The notes beneath the pieces are model-generated. The model searched no databases. It was not told where the DNA came from and worked only from the letters and a program-made list of their open reading frames with translations. The position numbers were made by a program, and so were the translations under genes. 64,000 nt of DNA from Boswellia sacra (lineage: Eukaryota; Streptophyta; Magnoliopsida; Sapindales; Burseraceae). The stretch spans positions 558,001-622,000 of the forward strand of contig SNVD02012289.1 in the NCBI GenBank assembly GCA_013180625.2. The letters are read 5' to 3'. The first letter of the stretch is position 1. Every line of letters starts with the position of its first letter. Shown in pieces: positions 47,387 through 60,275 of this stretch.

Positions 47387-48531
47387 TTTATCCAGTATTT
47401 TGGTGGGACAATGAAGGTGCTGAGTGTCTTGCTGATGTTCATTTTATCAGAAAAAAGATTCTGCTTTTGTTCTTTGTTGTCTCTGTTTCTTGATGTAACA
47501 CTTTACATACATGATGATCAGTAGAAGAGTAATTGCATAGAAGCTTGAAAAAGCAATACCAGTACTTTTGATTTCTATTGATTTTTTTTTTTAGTAATTG
47601 AATCTTGATGAAAATATCGGGGTGAAAACATTGATACCCCCAATAACAATTAATGTGCATTCATCAATGGTTACTACGAAATCAAACTTTTTTACCATAA
47701 CAACAATATATTTTATTGATATCTACCAAAGTTAACACTTTTGTGCATATATACGACCTATTCACGGGATTTTCATCGATCGGTCAAAACTTTTAACCAT
47801 TCAAAGGTCATTTTCACAGTTTTAATATAAAAAAAAAAAAAAAAAAGTTCACTCCTTCACTACGGGATATTCAATTGATTTTTGTCAAAAGCATGGTTCC
47901 TTTAACAAAAAAAAGACCCATTACAATGAACATCCATCAACAATAGGCCAAGCCCGTTTTCAACAGAAACCTTTTTGCCAAGCAACATCCATTCTCGCAA
48001 GCATGCAAAACAGAATATAAAATAATGCATGCAAACAACATTGATTCCAGGGAACCGCGGGTGCTAGAATTACCTTAGGTTGATCACCGATGAGCTCTTC
48101 CCTTTTCCTTCAACCTCCCTTATGTCACTGACTCCGAACACTTGAATGAAAGTTTATTAGTCTCTCCCCTTTCGCGCGTTTTCTACTATAATGCTAAGGT
48201 GTTTTGACAATGAAAGTGGCTTGAAGCTTTTCTTGTACAGCTTTGACTTCTGTATGTTTAAAAAAAAAAAATCAAAGAAATAATGTTTACTTAGGTTTGT
48301 CTTATGAACCGTGGTTTGCTGAGGTGGAGTAATCAAATTTCAAGAGGCACTTTATATTTATTAGAGTTACAGGAAAAATATTTTTTTAACGACTTATTAT
48401 CCCTAACAGAAAATCTCGATAAGACAACGGAAAAGTAGCTTTGTCAATAGCATTAAATAGCCTATATATTACGTATAATATAACCCTAAGCATAAACGAC
48501 GAAACTATTAAAACTTAAAATAGGGTTTGCG
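47387..48531. other. Spacer upstream of F-box copy C
   Basis: Repeat-protein 3' UTR extends to about 47640. From about 47645 the sequence matches the region upstream of F-box A (30010-31030), without its extra ~130 bp. No gene seen. Confidence 0.7.
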
Positions 48532-49708
48532 ATGACGGGCAGGGGCAGCTTGAAATTGAAGACGAAGAAGGTGGTTACAAGGGAATCAACATGGTCCAGT
48601 CTTCCTGGGGATATCGTAAGCTTAATAACCAAAAGTCTTCATTATGTGGATCAAATTCGTTTTCGGGCTGTATGCAAGATTTGGAGAGAAGCAGAAATCG
48701 AGAAGCATGCTGATAAATTGCCGTGGGTGATGATCTATGATGCCTGCTCCTGTTTTCTCTACAACCCTTATGAGAAACGGAAATACACCGTCTTCAAAAG
48801 CACGAATATAGAGAATTTTGATGGCGCAAAGGCTCTTGAAGCAAAATATGGTTGGGTGCTTTTCTCCAATTACAAAACCAAATCTCTCTTCTTCTACAAT
48901 CCGTTTACTAATAAGATGATCGTAGGAGTACCAAAGTTACACCGTTCATTCTGGGCAGCAACATTCTCCACAAGCCCACTTTCTCCGGATTGTATGGTTT
49001 TTGTACTGAGAGCACATTGGCCAGGAAATTATTGCACAATCAAAATATGTAAACTTGGTGATAAAAAGTGGACAAAGTATCGTTTTAAGTATGATAATGA
49101 TGACTTCGATTTTTTTTACTAGTAGACATCAAATAGGGTTCCTAAATGCGGTATATGTAGAAGGAGTTCTCTACTGGCATTTCCCCTCAACAATCGGTAG
49201 CTTTCATAATGCAAGAAAAGAGTGGAAAACCCATCCCTATCCTGAAAAACGATCAGGCTGGGAAGAAGATTTGAAGGACCACCTGATTGAGTCGGAGGGG
49301 GATCTTTTGCTGGTTTATAAAACTATTATGAGAGGAGGAGGAGAAGATGAGAGTTGTGAGTGGAATGTTGTGAGATGTGATCCGTCAAAGATGAATTGGT
49401 TGGAAGTTGAAAGATTTGACAATGGAGCCTTATTCTTTGGTGGTGAAATAACCATCTTCGTTCGAGAGACGGGGACAAGTAAGTTGGCAAATACATTTCA
49501 TTATAGATTAGCTTCTATTGAACGTGTTACATTGTTCCATTGCCCGTGCTTTTATAAGGCGAAATCACGTCAACGTCGACCTCGATCCCCACATCTTCCT
49601 TGCCTCTATGATCGGAATTGGCGTTGCCGCGTCAATCGGAATGGGAATGGCCTGGACTACTTTTCCAGGGATATTTAGATTCAACCTCCTCAACCATCTT
49701 ATTTATAG
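48532..49708 (+). pseudogene. F-box/DUF295 gene copy C, frameshift and late stop
   Basis: The first 190 codons match copy D, with an intact F-box. At about 49110-49117 the T-run after FDNDDFD-equivalent sequence is 2 nt shorter than in D, shifting the frame into TAG within a few codons. Downstream the original frame is open again until a second lesion: the Trp of RDIWIQPPQ is TAG at 49676-49678. The natural stop would be 49706-49708. A truncated protein with F-box and half of the DUF295 region could still be made. Confidence 0.87.
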
Positions 49709-50848
49709 TGTTTTTTTTAGGCAGCCCATTATTTGTACGGTGGATTTAATCATTACCATTAGTATATTATATTTGATTCAAGACAGCAAAGGTTTTGTTA
49801 AGATTATTAGCAAATTCTCTCAAATCGTGCTATAAGGTGTCAACAAAACCAGTACTTTTAATGAAATTTTCAAATAAATTATATAAATTAGCATTTATAA
49901 ATTAAGTTTGATTTTTGAAGCTCATGCCCTCCTTGTCTTAGTAACTCTGAAGAATTTAGGGAGGTCTGGGCTCAACCTCCTCAACAACATTGTTCATAGT
50001 TTTTTTTGGTTCCTTTTCCTTTTTCTTATTAATATTATTGCTTGTCTCCTTTTTCTTTTTCTTATTAGTATTATTACTTGTCTGAAGCAACTTTTCTACC
50101 CAGTGTCATTAGTATGTTCCCTATTTACATAACTAAATGACGGATAGATGCATGCCTACACATGTTAAGCTTCTGAATTCCGATTATCCAGTTTGAACAT
50201 ATATTTCACATCTGTCTTAGACAATGATTTAACTCGATAACATTTGTTTCAGGAGTAGGATGGTAAATTTTTATGTAAGTGAGAAGTTCGATTGAGATAA
50301 AAAAATGGAAAAAAATTGTTTTAAGTCATACAGAAGCAGCAATGAAAGCACAAACTATCTATAACATGATATAGAATAAGTCAAGTTGCATTCAACTACT
50401 ACTCAATTTGTCTTTGTATGAATTATAATATTGCCAACCATAAAATCGTCACTGGAGATCAATCTTCAACCAGCTCCAGGTAAAAAATCCTTCCTAATAT
50501 TGCCATCTTGTTGCACCTTTGAGCATCTCCACAACATGTCATCACAACGGCTGATTCTTTATCCAGATGGATGACCCACCAAAATCTTTCTTCTTCAATG
50601 AATTCACAAGAAAATAAATTACTTTTATCATGAATCCGTTTTCGTGGATCTGGAAAAGATTTTCATCGAAGACAACCATTGCAAATGCAGATTGCATCTA
50701 GCTTTACTGCATCACACCCTTCATATGAAAAGAATGAAGCAGAAAAGTTTCCACCATAGCAGCAACTTGACTATTATGCATCAATAATTCTAACTTGGCA
50801 AAAAGAACAGGACAAATTACTTCTGGTACGTATTAACCAAAGGAAGAA
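49709..50848. other. Spacer between F-box C and ClpR3-like copy C
   Basis: Same content as 32207-33316 with small indels. No gene seen. Confidence 0.7.
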
Positions 50849-53800
50849 TTAATATCCGACTAAAGCTTTAATGACAGCCTTCTTGTCCCATTCCTCTGGA
50901 GGAGCAACATCTACCGTAACTGTTTCCTGACCATGCCAAAGAACCCAGAACCAATATTTGAGAGTTTAGCCCACTCACACGCAAAACATATAATACCATG
51001 TGCAGCATGAGCAAGACCTGTACAAATTTATCTACAGAAATTACCTTGTCAATGACCGCAAATTCTTTGGCTCTTGTAGCATCCATATAAAATGGTCTTT
51101 TCATCACATTAGCTACTTTCTCCTCTCACTATTGGAAGACTGCAAGTGTATGATTAGTTCTCTAATTTTTCTTATTTAAATATTCATCCGAAACAAGGTT
51201 TAATGTAATGAAACATGTAATTTCAGTGCTCGACCAGAAGTTTTACAAGAGTATACCTGTTTGTTATTGCCTGCAGAAAAATTTTAACTTTTCAACAACA
51301 TAATTCTTGTTAACATAAAAGTTATCAAGAGAGGACGCAAAGAAAATCAGTGCAGACTGGCTACACACGGCAGTCATTATAGCAACCTTTATATTTAGAG
51401 AGTAGGACTCAGTAAAGAACCGGAAGTGACAAAGTATCCAGAGGCCCCATAAGAATTTCATTCTTTTTTAAAATTAAACACACAAATATATACACACACA
51501 CACTAAAGAAATTAAGTCTAATAAGGTCAACTAACCTCTTTTGCACGAATAAGAACATCACTAGCAGGCATCAACCCAGATGATGGGACATGGGGCTGTT
51601 TAATCATGGCTGAAACAAAGTTCATGTGACACTTGACATCATACAATAGAGAGTATAGAAACATCAGACGCATGGAACACGTGTAAAATACCAATCAAAC
51701 CTTTGGCATGAGGCATCACAAACTGTTTTCCCTTGCTCCCTGCAACTAGTAGTAGACAAGCGTGGCCTATAGCAGCTTCAACACCAGCTGTATGTATCTG
51801 GCATATAAAGAACAGACATATCGGCAAAAACATAAAAATCAAATTTTAAAAACATAAATTCATACTATTGTTCTTTCACAGAACAAAACTCTATCGTAAG
51901 CTTGTAGGAGGATTCAGACAACCAAAGACCTCAAACAACAACGGCAACAAAAATTGCGCACATTCATGCTGTTACTTAAAACTTCACCATTCTATATTCA
52001 TTAGCAAGATACTTCTGTCCACGTTTTATCACATCAGACCAACAGCATCAACAATTAACAACCATTATCAAGTTTATTAAATATAAATTACCCAAATTTA
52101 TTTAAATAAATAAATCTAGCAAGTTTAGAAAATGGGAAGTCACCTCATTTTTTAACTGCATCATTGAATCATAACTGGCAAAAACCTTCTGTGTACATCC
52201 CAACCTGATTGGCAAGATTTTGAACGAAATAAAAGAGTCAATTAAAATATAAGAACAAACAAGTACTTGTACACAAGAAAGGAAAATCAAGAATTAAGGA
52301 GCAGCAAGATTTATAAAGGCCTTGCGCGTATATAAATCTTGGTTCTAAAAACTGAATCCAGGTTTCGCCAATGTACCCAAAACACTAAAACAGAATTGGT
52401 ATAAAACCAGAAAATCAAATCCAATCACGGTTGTGCAAATTTACAAAATTGTCAGAGAATATATCAATACATGAAATATAAAACACCTTCACAGTCAGAA
52501 ATAGAATGCAAAACCTGCACAACCATAATATACAAACCTATGTCAGGAAGAAACAGTAAACTCACCCAGTTTATTCTTCCAGAAAAGATTTGAAAAAAAA
52601 AAAATTGCCACATTATAGGCGAAGCAGTATGATATACAAGTTTCAATCGCATTGAAAACTTGCATGTTTTCCATACATATCAATTTTTAATGGAACATTT
52701 AGAGAAATAAGTTTTTAAAGATTCAGAAGCAAAGCTCACCGATTCACCGTCATCACCAGTTGTCACTGTTGAATTTATATAGGGATATATTGGTTCTTTG
52801 GGATCCATCCACTGCAAGTACATCAGTTCCGCAACAAGAAGTTATGTGACAGCAGGTACGCACTGGGAGATATAATCACTTAGCTTATTAAACGGATTGG
52901 AATGAGGAAGTAATAATGAGACAACCATATAAACCAGCATCGGAATCCAAAAATCAACATGAGGAGGTGTAAATAATCATAACCAACGAGCTGGAACTCA
53001 ATGAACAGGTAGGCAACAAATAATCATGATGATTTTGCTCCTACTTTAGGACATCAGCGCTTTGTCACAGAAATTACATCGAACCTTTTAGAAACGGAAA
53101 CAGTTCAGATGGATAAATCACCATAAGATTAGGTCCCTTCAAGTGACAAAACAATAAATTCGAGCTCCCACCATGGACCGTTAGAATATATTAAGCTGCA
53201 ATCACCTTCTCCACTACTCAAACAGGGACTATTAGCAAGCGTCTCTGCCCAACAAAAGAATGAAACCAAGAACACCCTAATTATCCACTGCTCGTTTCAA
53301 ACTCTTCGTAATAGAATTTGCAACTCAGGCATTAAAATAAACATAACAAATCAAACCAGTTACGGGCTTGCCAATGTGAACTATTCTCCCATGAAGAAGC
53401 AGTGAAGGCAAGTCCGCCGGCGGCCTCCTCGGCCTATGTTCATTGTACGAAACTGATCTCTCCACCTAACCCACGTCAAAATTTATCATCAGGAACACAC
53501 AAATTAACGAATAGAAACTCACTCGAAAAACACTCGTTCAGTAAAATCGACAAACACTTGACAAAGGCCCGAATAAAATATAGAACCAGGGTAATTGAAG
53601 TTTCTTGGAAGGGGTTAGCCTCCTTGGGCAGGCGTGGCCATGAGAGTGGGGGAGTCGAGGATATCCAAACAGGGTGGCGTTTCGGGGCTGACGTGGCGGT
53701 TGAGAAAGGTTTCGGGAGATTTAGCAGCAGCGGAGGCGAGGATAGAAAGAAATGGGTCCTTGGGGTTGATGGGCGGCATCGGAATTAGAGCAGAGGATTT

Positions 53801-53914
53801 GCAGCCAACACAGGAAGAGCTAATTGGCCTGAGACTTGGTTTGGTTCTAAAAGAGTGTGTTGAAGTGGGAGGAACTGAAGCTGCGACGGCCGCTTGCAGC
53901 AAACAAGTGGACAT
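50849..53914 (-). pseudogene. ClpR3-like copy C (shortest, no NLR insertion, still broken)
   Basis: This is the most compact copy and best shows the gene structure on the minus strand. Exon 1 is 53624-53914 (97 codons, putative transit peptide then PMPPINPKDPFLSILAS); exon 2 53364-53465; exon 3 52740-52862; exon 4 about 52144-52204; exon 5 about 51702-51798 (AAIGHACLLLVAGSKGKQFVMPHAK); exon 6 about 51535-51610 (PSSGLMPASDVLIRAKE); exon 7 about 51250-51294 (AITNRYTLVKLL); exon 8 about 51045-51120 (RPFYMDATRAKEFAVIDK); last exon to the stop at 50849. Lesions: no exon 1 GT donor, TAA in exon 3 after AVT, and an extra base in exon 4. As a ClpR it would lack the Ser-His-Asp triad and act structurally in the plastid Clp ring. 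Confidence 0.84.
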
Positions 53915-54233
53915 GGTTTTTGTGGGTAATAGTCGAATATCTTTAGTTTTGTTTGATTGTTTCTGAGGCGAAGAAACTGGAAAGGAAAACCGAGCGAGAG
54001 GGATTGTATCGATTAACTGTTTCGCTGTGGTGATTTTTGTCATTTTAGGTTGAGATTGGGTTGGGTTTGGCTGGATTGGGTCCATTAGGCCCAATAGAAC
54101 TGCTATAAAACGCAGTTTCAAAACCCTAATTTGAACCTGTTAGGCGTATTTCATGTATTTCTTTCTCGTCACGAGCATCTGCTCTCTGGTTGATTCAATT
54201 GGTCACGACGTAGGTTTTAAAATAGGGTTTGCG
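53915..54233 (+). promoter_or_regulatory. Head-to-head promoter between ClpR3-like copy C and F-box copy D
   Basis: GGCCCAAT at 54088-54095 and TATA box CTATAAAA at 54103-54110 stand as in the copy at 37727. An upstream ATG at 54153 is in frame with the F-box start at 54234. If transcription starts about 30 bp after the TATA box, the ATG at 54153 would be the first one used. Confidence 0.65.
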
Positions 54234-55412
54234 ATGACGGGCAGGGCCAGCTTGAAATTGGGGACGAAGAAGGTGGTTACAAAGGAATCAACATGGTCCA
54301 ATCTCCCTGGGGATATCGTAAGCTTAATAACCAAACGTCTTCATTATGTGGATCAAATTCGTTTTCGGGCTGTATGCAAGATTTGGAGAGCAGCAGAAAT
54401 CGAGAAGCATGCTGATAAATTGCCGTGGGTGATGATCTATGATGCCTGCTCCTGTTTTCTCTACAACCCTTATGAGAAACGGAAATACACCGTCTTCAAA
54501 AGCACGAATATAGAGAATTTTGATGGCGCAAAGGCTCTTGAAGCAAAATATGGTTGGGTGCTTTTCTCCAATTACAAAACCAAATCTCTCTTCTTCTACA
54601 ATCCGTTTACTAATAAGATGATCGTAGGAGTACCAAAATTACACCGTTCATTCGGGGCAGCAACATTCTCCACAAGCCCACTTTCTCCGGATTGTATGGT
54701 TTTTGTACTGAGAGCAGATTGGCCAGGAAATTATTGCACAATCAAAATATGTAAACTCGGTGATAAAAAGTGGACCAAGTATCGTTTTAAGTATGATAAT
54801 GATGACTTCGATGTTTTTTTTACTAGTAGACATCAAGTAGGGTTCCTAAATGCGGTATATGTAGAAGGAGTTCTCTACTGTGGTTTTCCCTCAACAATCG
54901 GTAGCTTTCATACTGCAAGAAAAGAGTGGAAAACCCATCCCTATCCTAAAAAACGATTAGGCTGGGATGAAGATTTGAAGGATCACCTGATCGAGTCGGA
55001 GGGTGATCTTGTGCTGGTTTATAAAACTATTATGAGAGGAGGAGGAGAAGATGAGAGTTGTGAGTGGAATGTTGTGAGATGTGATCCGTCAAAGATGAAT
55101 TGGTTGGAAGTTGAAAGATTTGACAATGGAGCCTTATTCTTTGGTGGTGAAATAACCATCTTCGTTCCAGAGACGGGGACAAGTAAGTTGGCAAATACAT
55201 TTCATTATAGAGTAGCTTCTATTTCCCGTGTTACATTGTTCCATTGCCCGTGCTTTTATAAGGCGAAATCACGTCAACATCGATCTCGATCCCCATATCT
55301 TCCTTGCCTCTATGATCGGAACTGGCGTTGCCGCGTCGATCGGAATGGGAATGGCCTGGACTACTTTACCAGGGATATTTGGATTCAACCCCCTCAACCA
55401 CCTTATTTATAG
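54234..55412 (+). CDS. F-box/DUF295 protein, copy D (only uninterrupted copy)
   Basis: Single-exon gene of 392 aa, with a possible 27-residue N-terminal extension (MYFFLVTSICSLVDS...) if the in-frame ATG at 54153 is used. I chose 54234 because this ATG is common to all four copies, including those with different upstream DNA. The F-box spans residues about 21-60 (STWSNLPGDIVSLITKRLHYVDQIRFRAVCK-type, WxxLPxDI...RxVCKxW). A DUF295/KIB-type beta-propeller region follows (residues about 65-340), with SFFFYNPFTNK-like and VLYCGFPSTIG blades. Such proteins are substrate adaptors of SCF ubiquitin ligases; the target is unknown. The 5' half resembles copy C and the 3' half is essentially identical to copy B, so the copy is a recombinant. 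It faces the ClpR3-type promoter. Confidence 0.88.
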   Translation: MTGRASLKLGTKKVVTKESTWSNLPGDIVSLITKRLHYVDQIRFRAVCKIWRAAEIEKHADKLPWVMIYDACSCFLYNPYEKRKYTVFKSTNIENFDGAKALEAKYGWVLFSNYKTKSLFFYNPFTNKMIVGVPKLHRSFGAATFSTSPLSPDCMVFVLRADWPGNYCTIKICKLGDKKWTKYRFKYDNDDFDVFFTSRHQVGFLNAVYVEGVLYCGFPSTIGSFHTARKEWKTHPYPKKRLGWDEDLKDHLIESEGDLVLVYKTIMRGGGEDESCEWNVVRCDPSKMNWLEVERFDNGALFFGGEITIFVPETGTSKLANTFHYRVASISRVTLFHCPCFYKAKSRQHRSRSPYLPCLYDRNWRCRVDRNGNGLDYFTRDIWIQPPQPPYL

Positions 55413-56499
55413 TGTTTCTTTTTTTTAGGCAGCCCATTATTTGTACGGTGGATTTAATCATTACCATTATTATATTATATTTGATTCAAGACAGCAAAGG
55501 TTTTGTTAAGATTATTAGCAAATTCTCTCAATTCGTGCTATAAGATTATTATATTATATTTAATGAAATTTTCGAATAAATTATATAAATTAGCATTTAT
55601 AAATTAAGTTTGATTTTTGAAACTCATGCCCTCCTTGTCTTAGTAACTAGGAAGAATTTAGGGAGATCTGGATTCAACCTCCCCAACAACATTGTTCATA
55701 GTTTTTTTTGGGTTCCTTTTTCTTTTTCTTATTAGTATTATTGCTTGTCTGAAGCAACTTTTCTACTCAGTGTCATTAGTATGTTCCCTGTTTACCGAAC
55801 TACTAAATGACGGATAGATGCATGACTACACATCTGCAGCTTCTGAATTCTGATTATCCAGTTTGAGCATATATTTCACATTCTCTTAGACATTGATTTA
55901 ACTCGATAACTTTTGTTTCAGGAGTTGGAAGGTAAACTTTTATGCAAGTGAGAAGTTCGATTGAGATAAAAAATGGAAAAAAATTGTTTGAAGTCATACA
56001 AAAGCAGCAAAGAAAGCACAAACTATCTATAACATGATATAGAACCCAAATTTGAAACTTCAAAAAGTCGCATTTAACTACTTCTCAATTTGTCTTTGTG
56101 TGAATTATAATATTGCTCATCATAAAATCATCACTGGAGATCAATCTTCAACCAGCTCCGGGTAAAGGTCCTTCCTAATATTGCCATCTTGTTGCACCTT
56201 TAAGCATCTCCACAACACGTCATCACAACTGCTGGTTCTTTATTTTCTTCTCCAATGAATTCACAAGAAAATAAATTACTTTTATCATGAATCAGTTTTC
56301 GTGGATCTGGAAAAGATTTTCATCGAAGACAACCATTGCAAATGCAAATCGCATCTAGCTTTACTGCACCCACCCTTCATATGAGAAGAATGACGCAGAA
56401 AAGTTTCCACCAAAGCAGCAACTTGACTATTATGCATCAATGATTCTATCTTGGCAAAAAGAAATTACGTCTAGTACGTATCAACCAAAGGGAAAATTA
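55413..56499. other. Spacer between F-box D and ClpR3-like copy D; contains a switch point
   Basis: Up to about 56440 this is nearly identical to 39226-40250 (unit B). From about 56450 (ATTCTATCTTGGC) it follows unit A. No gene seen. Confidence 0.75.
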
Positions 56500-58497
56500 T
56501 TATCCGTCTAAAGCTTTAATGCCAGCCTTACTTGTCCCATTCCTCTGGAGGAGCAACATCTACCATAATTGTTTCCTGACCATGCCAAAGAACCTGGAAC
56601 GAATATTTAAGAGTTTAGCCCACTCACACGCAAAAAACATAATACCATGTGGAGCATGAGCAAAACCTGTACAAATTTATCTACAGAAATTACCTTGTCA
56701 ATGACCCAAATTCTTTGGCTCTTGTAGCATCCATATAAAATGTTCTTTTCATCACATTAGCTACTGTCTCCTCTGACTATTGGATGATTGCAAGTGTATG
56801 ATTAATTCTCTAATTTTTCTTAGTTAAATATTCATCCGAAAAAAGGTTTAATGTAATGAACCATACATTTTCAGTGCTCGGCCAGAAGTTTTACCAGAAT
56901 ATACCTGTTTGTTATTGCCTGCAGAAAAAAATTTAATTTTTCAACATAATTCTTGTTAACATAAAAGTTATCAGAAGAGGACGTAAAGAAAATCAGTGCA
57001 GACTGCCTCCACACTGCAATCATAATCGCAACCTTTATATTTAGAAAGTAGGACCCAGTAAAGAACCGAAAGTGACAAAGTATCCAGGTGCCCCATAAGA
57101 ATTTCATTCTTTTTTAAAATTTAATACACACACACACACACTAAAAAAAATTAAGTCTAATAAGGTTAACTAACCTCTTTCGCACAAATGAGAACATCAC
57201 TAGCAGGCATCAACCCAGATGATGGGACACGGGGCTGTTGAATCATGGCTGAAACAGAGTTCATGTGACACTTGACATTATACAATAGAGAGTATATAAG
57301 CATCAAACGCATGGAACAAGTGTAAAATACCGATCAAACCTTTGGCATGAGGCATCATAAACTGTTTTCCCTTCCTTCCAGCAACTAGTAGTAGACAAGC
57401 CTGGCCTATAGCAGCTTCAACACCAACTGTATGTATCTGGCATATGAAGAACAGCCATAACGGCAAAAACATAAAAATCAAATTTTAAAAACATTAATTC
57501 ATACTATTGTTCTTTCACAGAACAAAACTCTATCATAAGCTTGTAGGAGGATTCAGACAACCAAAGACCTCAAACAACAATGGCAACAAAAATTGCACAC
57601 ATTCATGCTGTTACTTAAAACTTCACCATTCGTTATCAATTAGCAAGATACTTCTGTCCACGTCTTATCACATCAGACCAGCAGCATCAAAAACCAACAA
57701 CCATTATCAAGTTTATTAAATATAAATTCCCCAAATTTATTTAGATAAATAAATCTAGCAAGTTTAGAAAATGGGAAGTCACCTCATCTTTTAACTGCAT
57801 CATTGAATCATAACTGGCACAAACCTTCTGTGTACATCCCAACCTGATTGGTAAGCATTTTGAATGAAATAAAAGAGTCAATTTAAATATAAAAACAAAC
57901 AAATACTTGTACACAAAAAAGGAAAATCGACAATTAAGGAGCATCAAGATTTATAAAGGCCTTGTGTATATATAAATCTTGTTTCCAAAAACTGAATCCA
58001 AGTTTCATCAATATACCCAAAACACTAAAACAGAATTGGTATGAATCCAGAAAATCAAATCCAATCACAGTTGTGCAAATTTACAAAATTGTCAGAAAAT
58101 ATATCAATACATGAAATATAAAACACATTCACAATCAGAAATAGAATGCAAAACCTGCACAACCATAATAGACAAACCTATGTCAGAAAGAAACAGTAAA
58201 CTCACCCAGTTTATTCTTCCAAGAAAAGATTTAAAAAAAAAAAAAGATGAATAAAAACTAATACATGCCCCACTATAGGTGAAGCAGTATGATACACAAG
58301 TTTCAATCGCATTGAAAACTTGCATATTTTCCATACATATTGATTTTTAATGGAACATTTAGAGAAATCAGTTTTTAAAGATTCAGAAGTACAGATCACC
58401 GATTCACCGTCATCACCAGTTGTCCCTGTTGAATTTATATAGAGATATTTGGTTCTTTGGGATCCATCCACTGCAAGTACATCAGTTCAGCAACCAG

Positions 58498-59381
58498 AAG
58501 TTCTGTTGAGGGGCATAGTTCTTCCACTGGGATTGATAGTAATTTTTAAAGACTTTAAACCACCTCCAAATTTAGAGGAATTAATGGTGCAATATTTTAT
58601 AGGAAGAACTATGTCACTAGATCAATTGATGTTGCTAAAGGAGTTGCGGGTGTTAAAACTATCATTTTGCCTCGAATTTGAGCAGTTACCTCCTTTGGGA
58701 AAATTACCATCCCTTGTATCACTCTATCTGTCAAATATGAAAAAGGTGAAAAGCTTGGGCACCGAATTTTCTGGCAGAGAAATTGATGGCAGTGACACTA
58801 TCTTCCCAAAATTGAGAACTCTAGAGTTTAATAGTATGGATGTATGGAAAAAGCGGGAAGATATTACAATCATGCCAAGTCTTCATTCATTGACAATTGC
58901 ACATTGTGAGAAATTAGAGGCCTTGCCAGATAACATTCTTAAGACAACAACACTGCAAAAGTTGGACATCTACAAGTGCCCTCTTCTGGATGAACATTAC
59001 AATAAGAAGAAAGAACAAGACTGGTCCAAAATATCTAACATTCCTAACATCAAAATTGATGGCGAGTTTGTGCAAAGAGATGGAAAGTATATCCTGAAGG
59101 TGCTGAATCAGAAACAACAAGGCAGGCAGGTAAAACCAGAACAACCACAACAATCTACAGCAAAAAGGCCTCTAAGTCCTTGGCAAGCATCAGAACCACC
59201 ACAAAAGCCTTTAGGTCCACGGCAAGCATTAGAACCACCACAAATGCCTTTACGTCCACCGCTAGCACCAGAACAACGACAAAGGCCTCTAGCACCAGAA
59301 CGACGACAAAGGCCTCTACCACCAGAACGACGTCAAGGGCCTCTAGCACCGGAACAACGACAATGGCCTCAAGCACAATAA
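58498..59381 (+). pseudogene. CC-NBS-LRR 3' fragment with Pro/Arg/Gln tail, copy D
   Basis: Nearly identical to 35325-36211: the same terminal LRRs (LKELRVLKLSFC, GKLPSLVSLYL, MPSLHSLTIAHCEKLEALPD) and the same junction with antisense ClpR3-like exon 3. The tail stops slightly earlier at a TAA (59379-59381). No NB-ARC domain and no credible start codon. Confidence 0.8.
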
Positions 59382-59438
59382 CGACGACAAAGTCCTCCAG
59401 CATCAGAACGACGACAAAGGCCTCTAGGTCCATGGTCA
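59173..59438. repeat. 27-bp minisatellite, copy D
   Basis: Same RPLAPERRQ-coding tandem repeat as at 36000-36265, with a few substitutions. Confidence 0.85.
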
Positions 59439-60275
59439 GACGTTATGACAACAGAACAAACAGTAATATCCACACCACAAGAGCATCTAGGTAGGTGGGT
59501 AAAATCAGAACAACCACAAAGGCCTGTAATGATTAGCCCTAGAAAACAGAGAAAGTTGATGGTTTTTCTGAAATTTTTGTTATGTCTAAACTAATATTCT
59601 AGTTCTCCTTATGCAAAGGATAGAAGCAAGTATAGATTAATTAGGTTTTCTTATTAAAGCTAACAAGGATTCCAACGTCTCCTTTATCCCTTGTAGTCCA
59701 TTCCTAAATCTCTAATTAGTCTAATAGAATGGGGCGTGGCAACTTGAGATCCCAATTAGAATTAAGGATAAAGCTCACCAGTTGTCCCTATTGACAGCAG
59801 ATACCCACTGGGAGATATAATCAGTTAGCTTATTAAATGGATTGGAATAAGGAAGTAACAATGAGACAACCATATAAACCAGCATCAGAATCCAAAAATC
59901 AACATGAGGAGCTGTAAATAATCATAACCAACTAGCTGGAACTCAATGAACAGGTAGACAACGAATAATCATGATGATTTTGCTGCTATTTTAGGACATC
60001 AGCGCTCTGTCACAGAAATTACGTCGAACCTTTTAGAAACGGAAACAGTTCAGATGGATAAAACACGGTAAGATTAGGTACCTTCAAGAGACAAAACAAT
60101 AAATTCGAGCTCCCACCATGGACCGTTATAATATATTAAGCTGCAATCACCTTCTCTACAATTTCAAGGGTTGCTTCAATTTACAAACATCTGGACCACT
60201 ACTCAAACAGAGACTATTAGCAAGCGTATCTGCTCCACTTGACAAAGGCCCGAATAAAATATAGAACCAGGGTAA

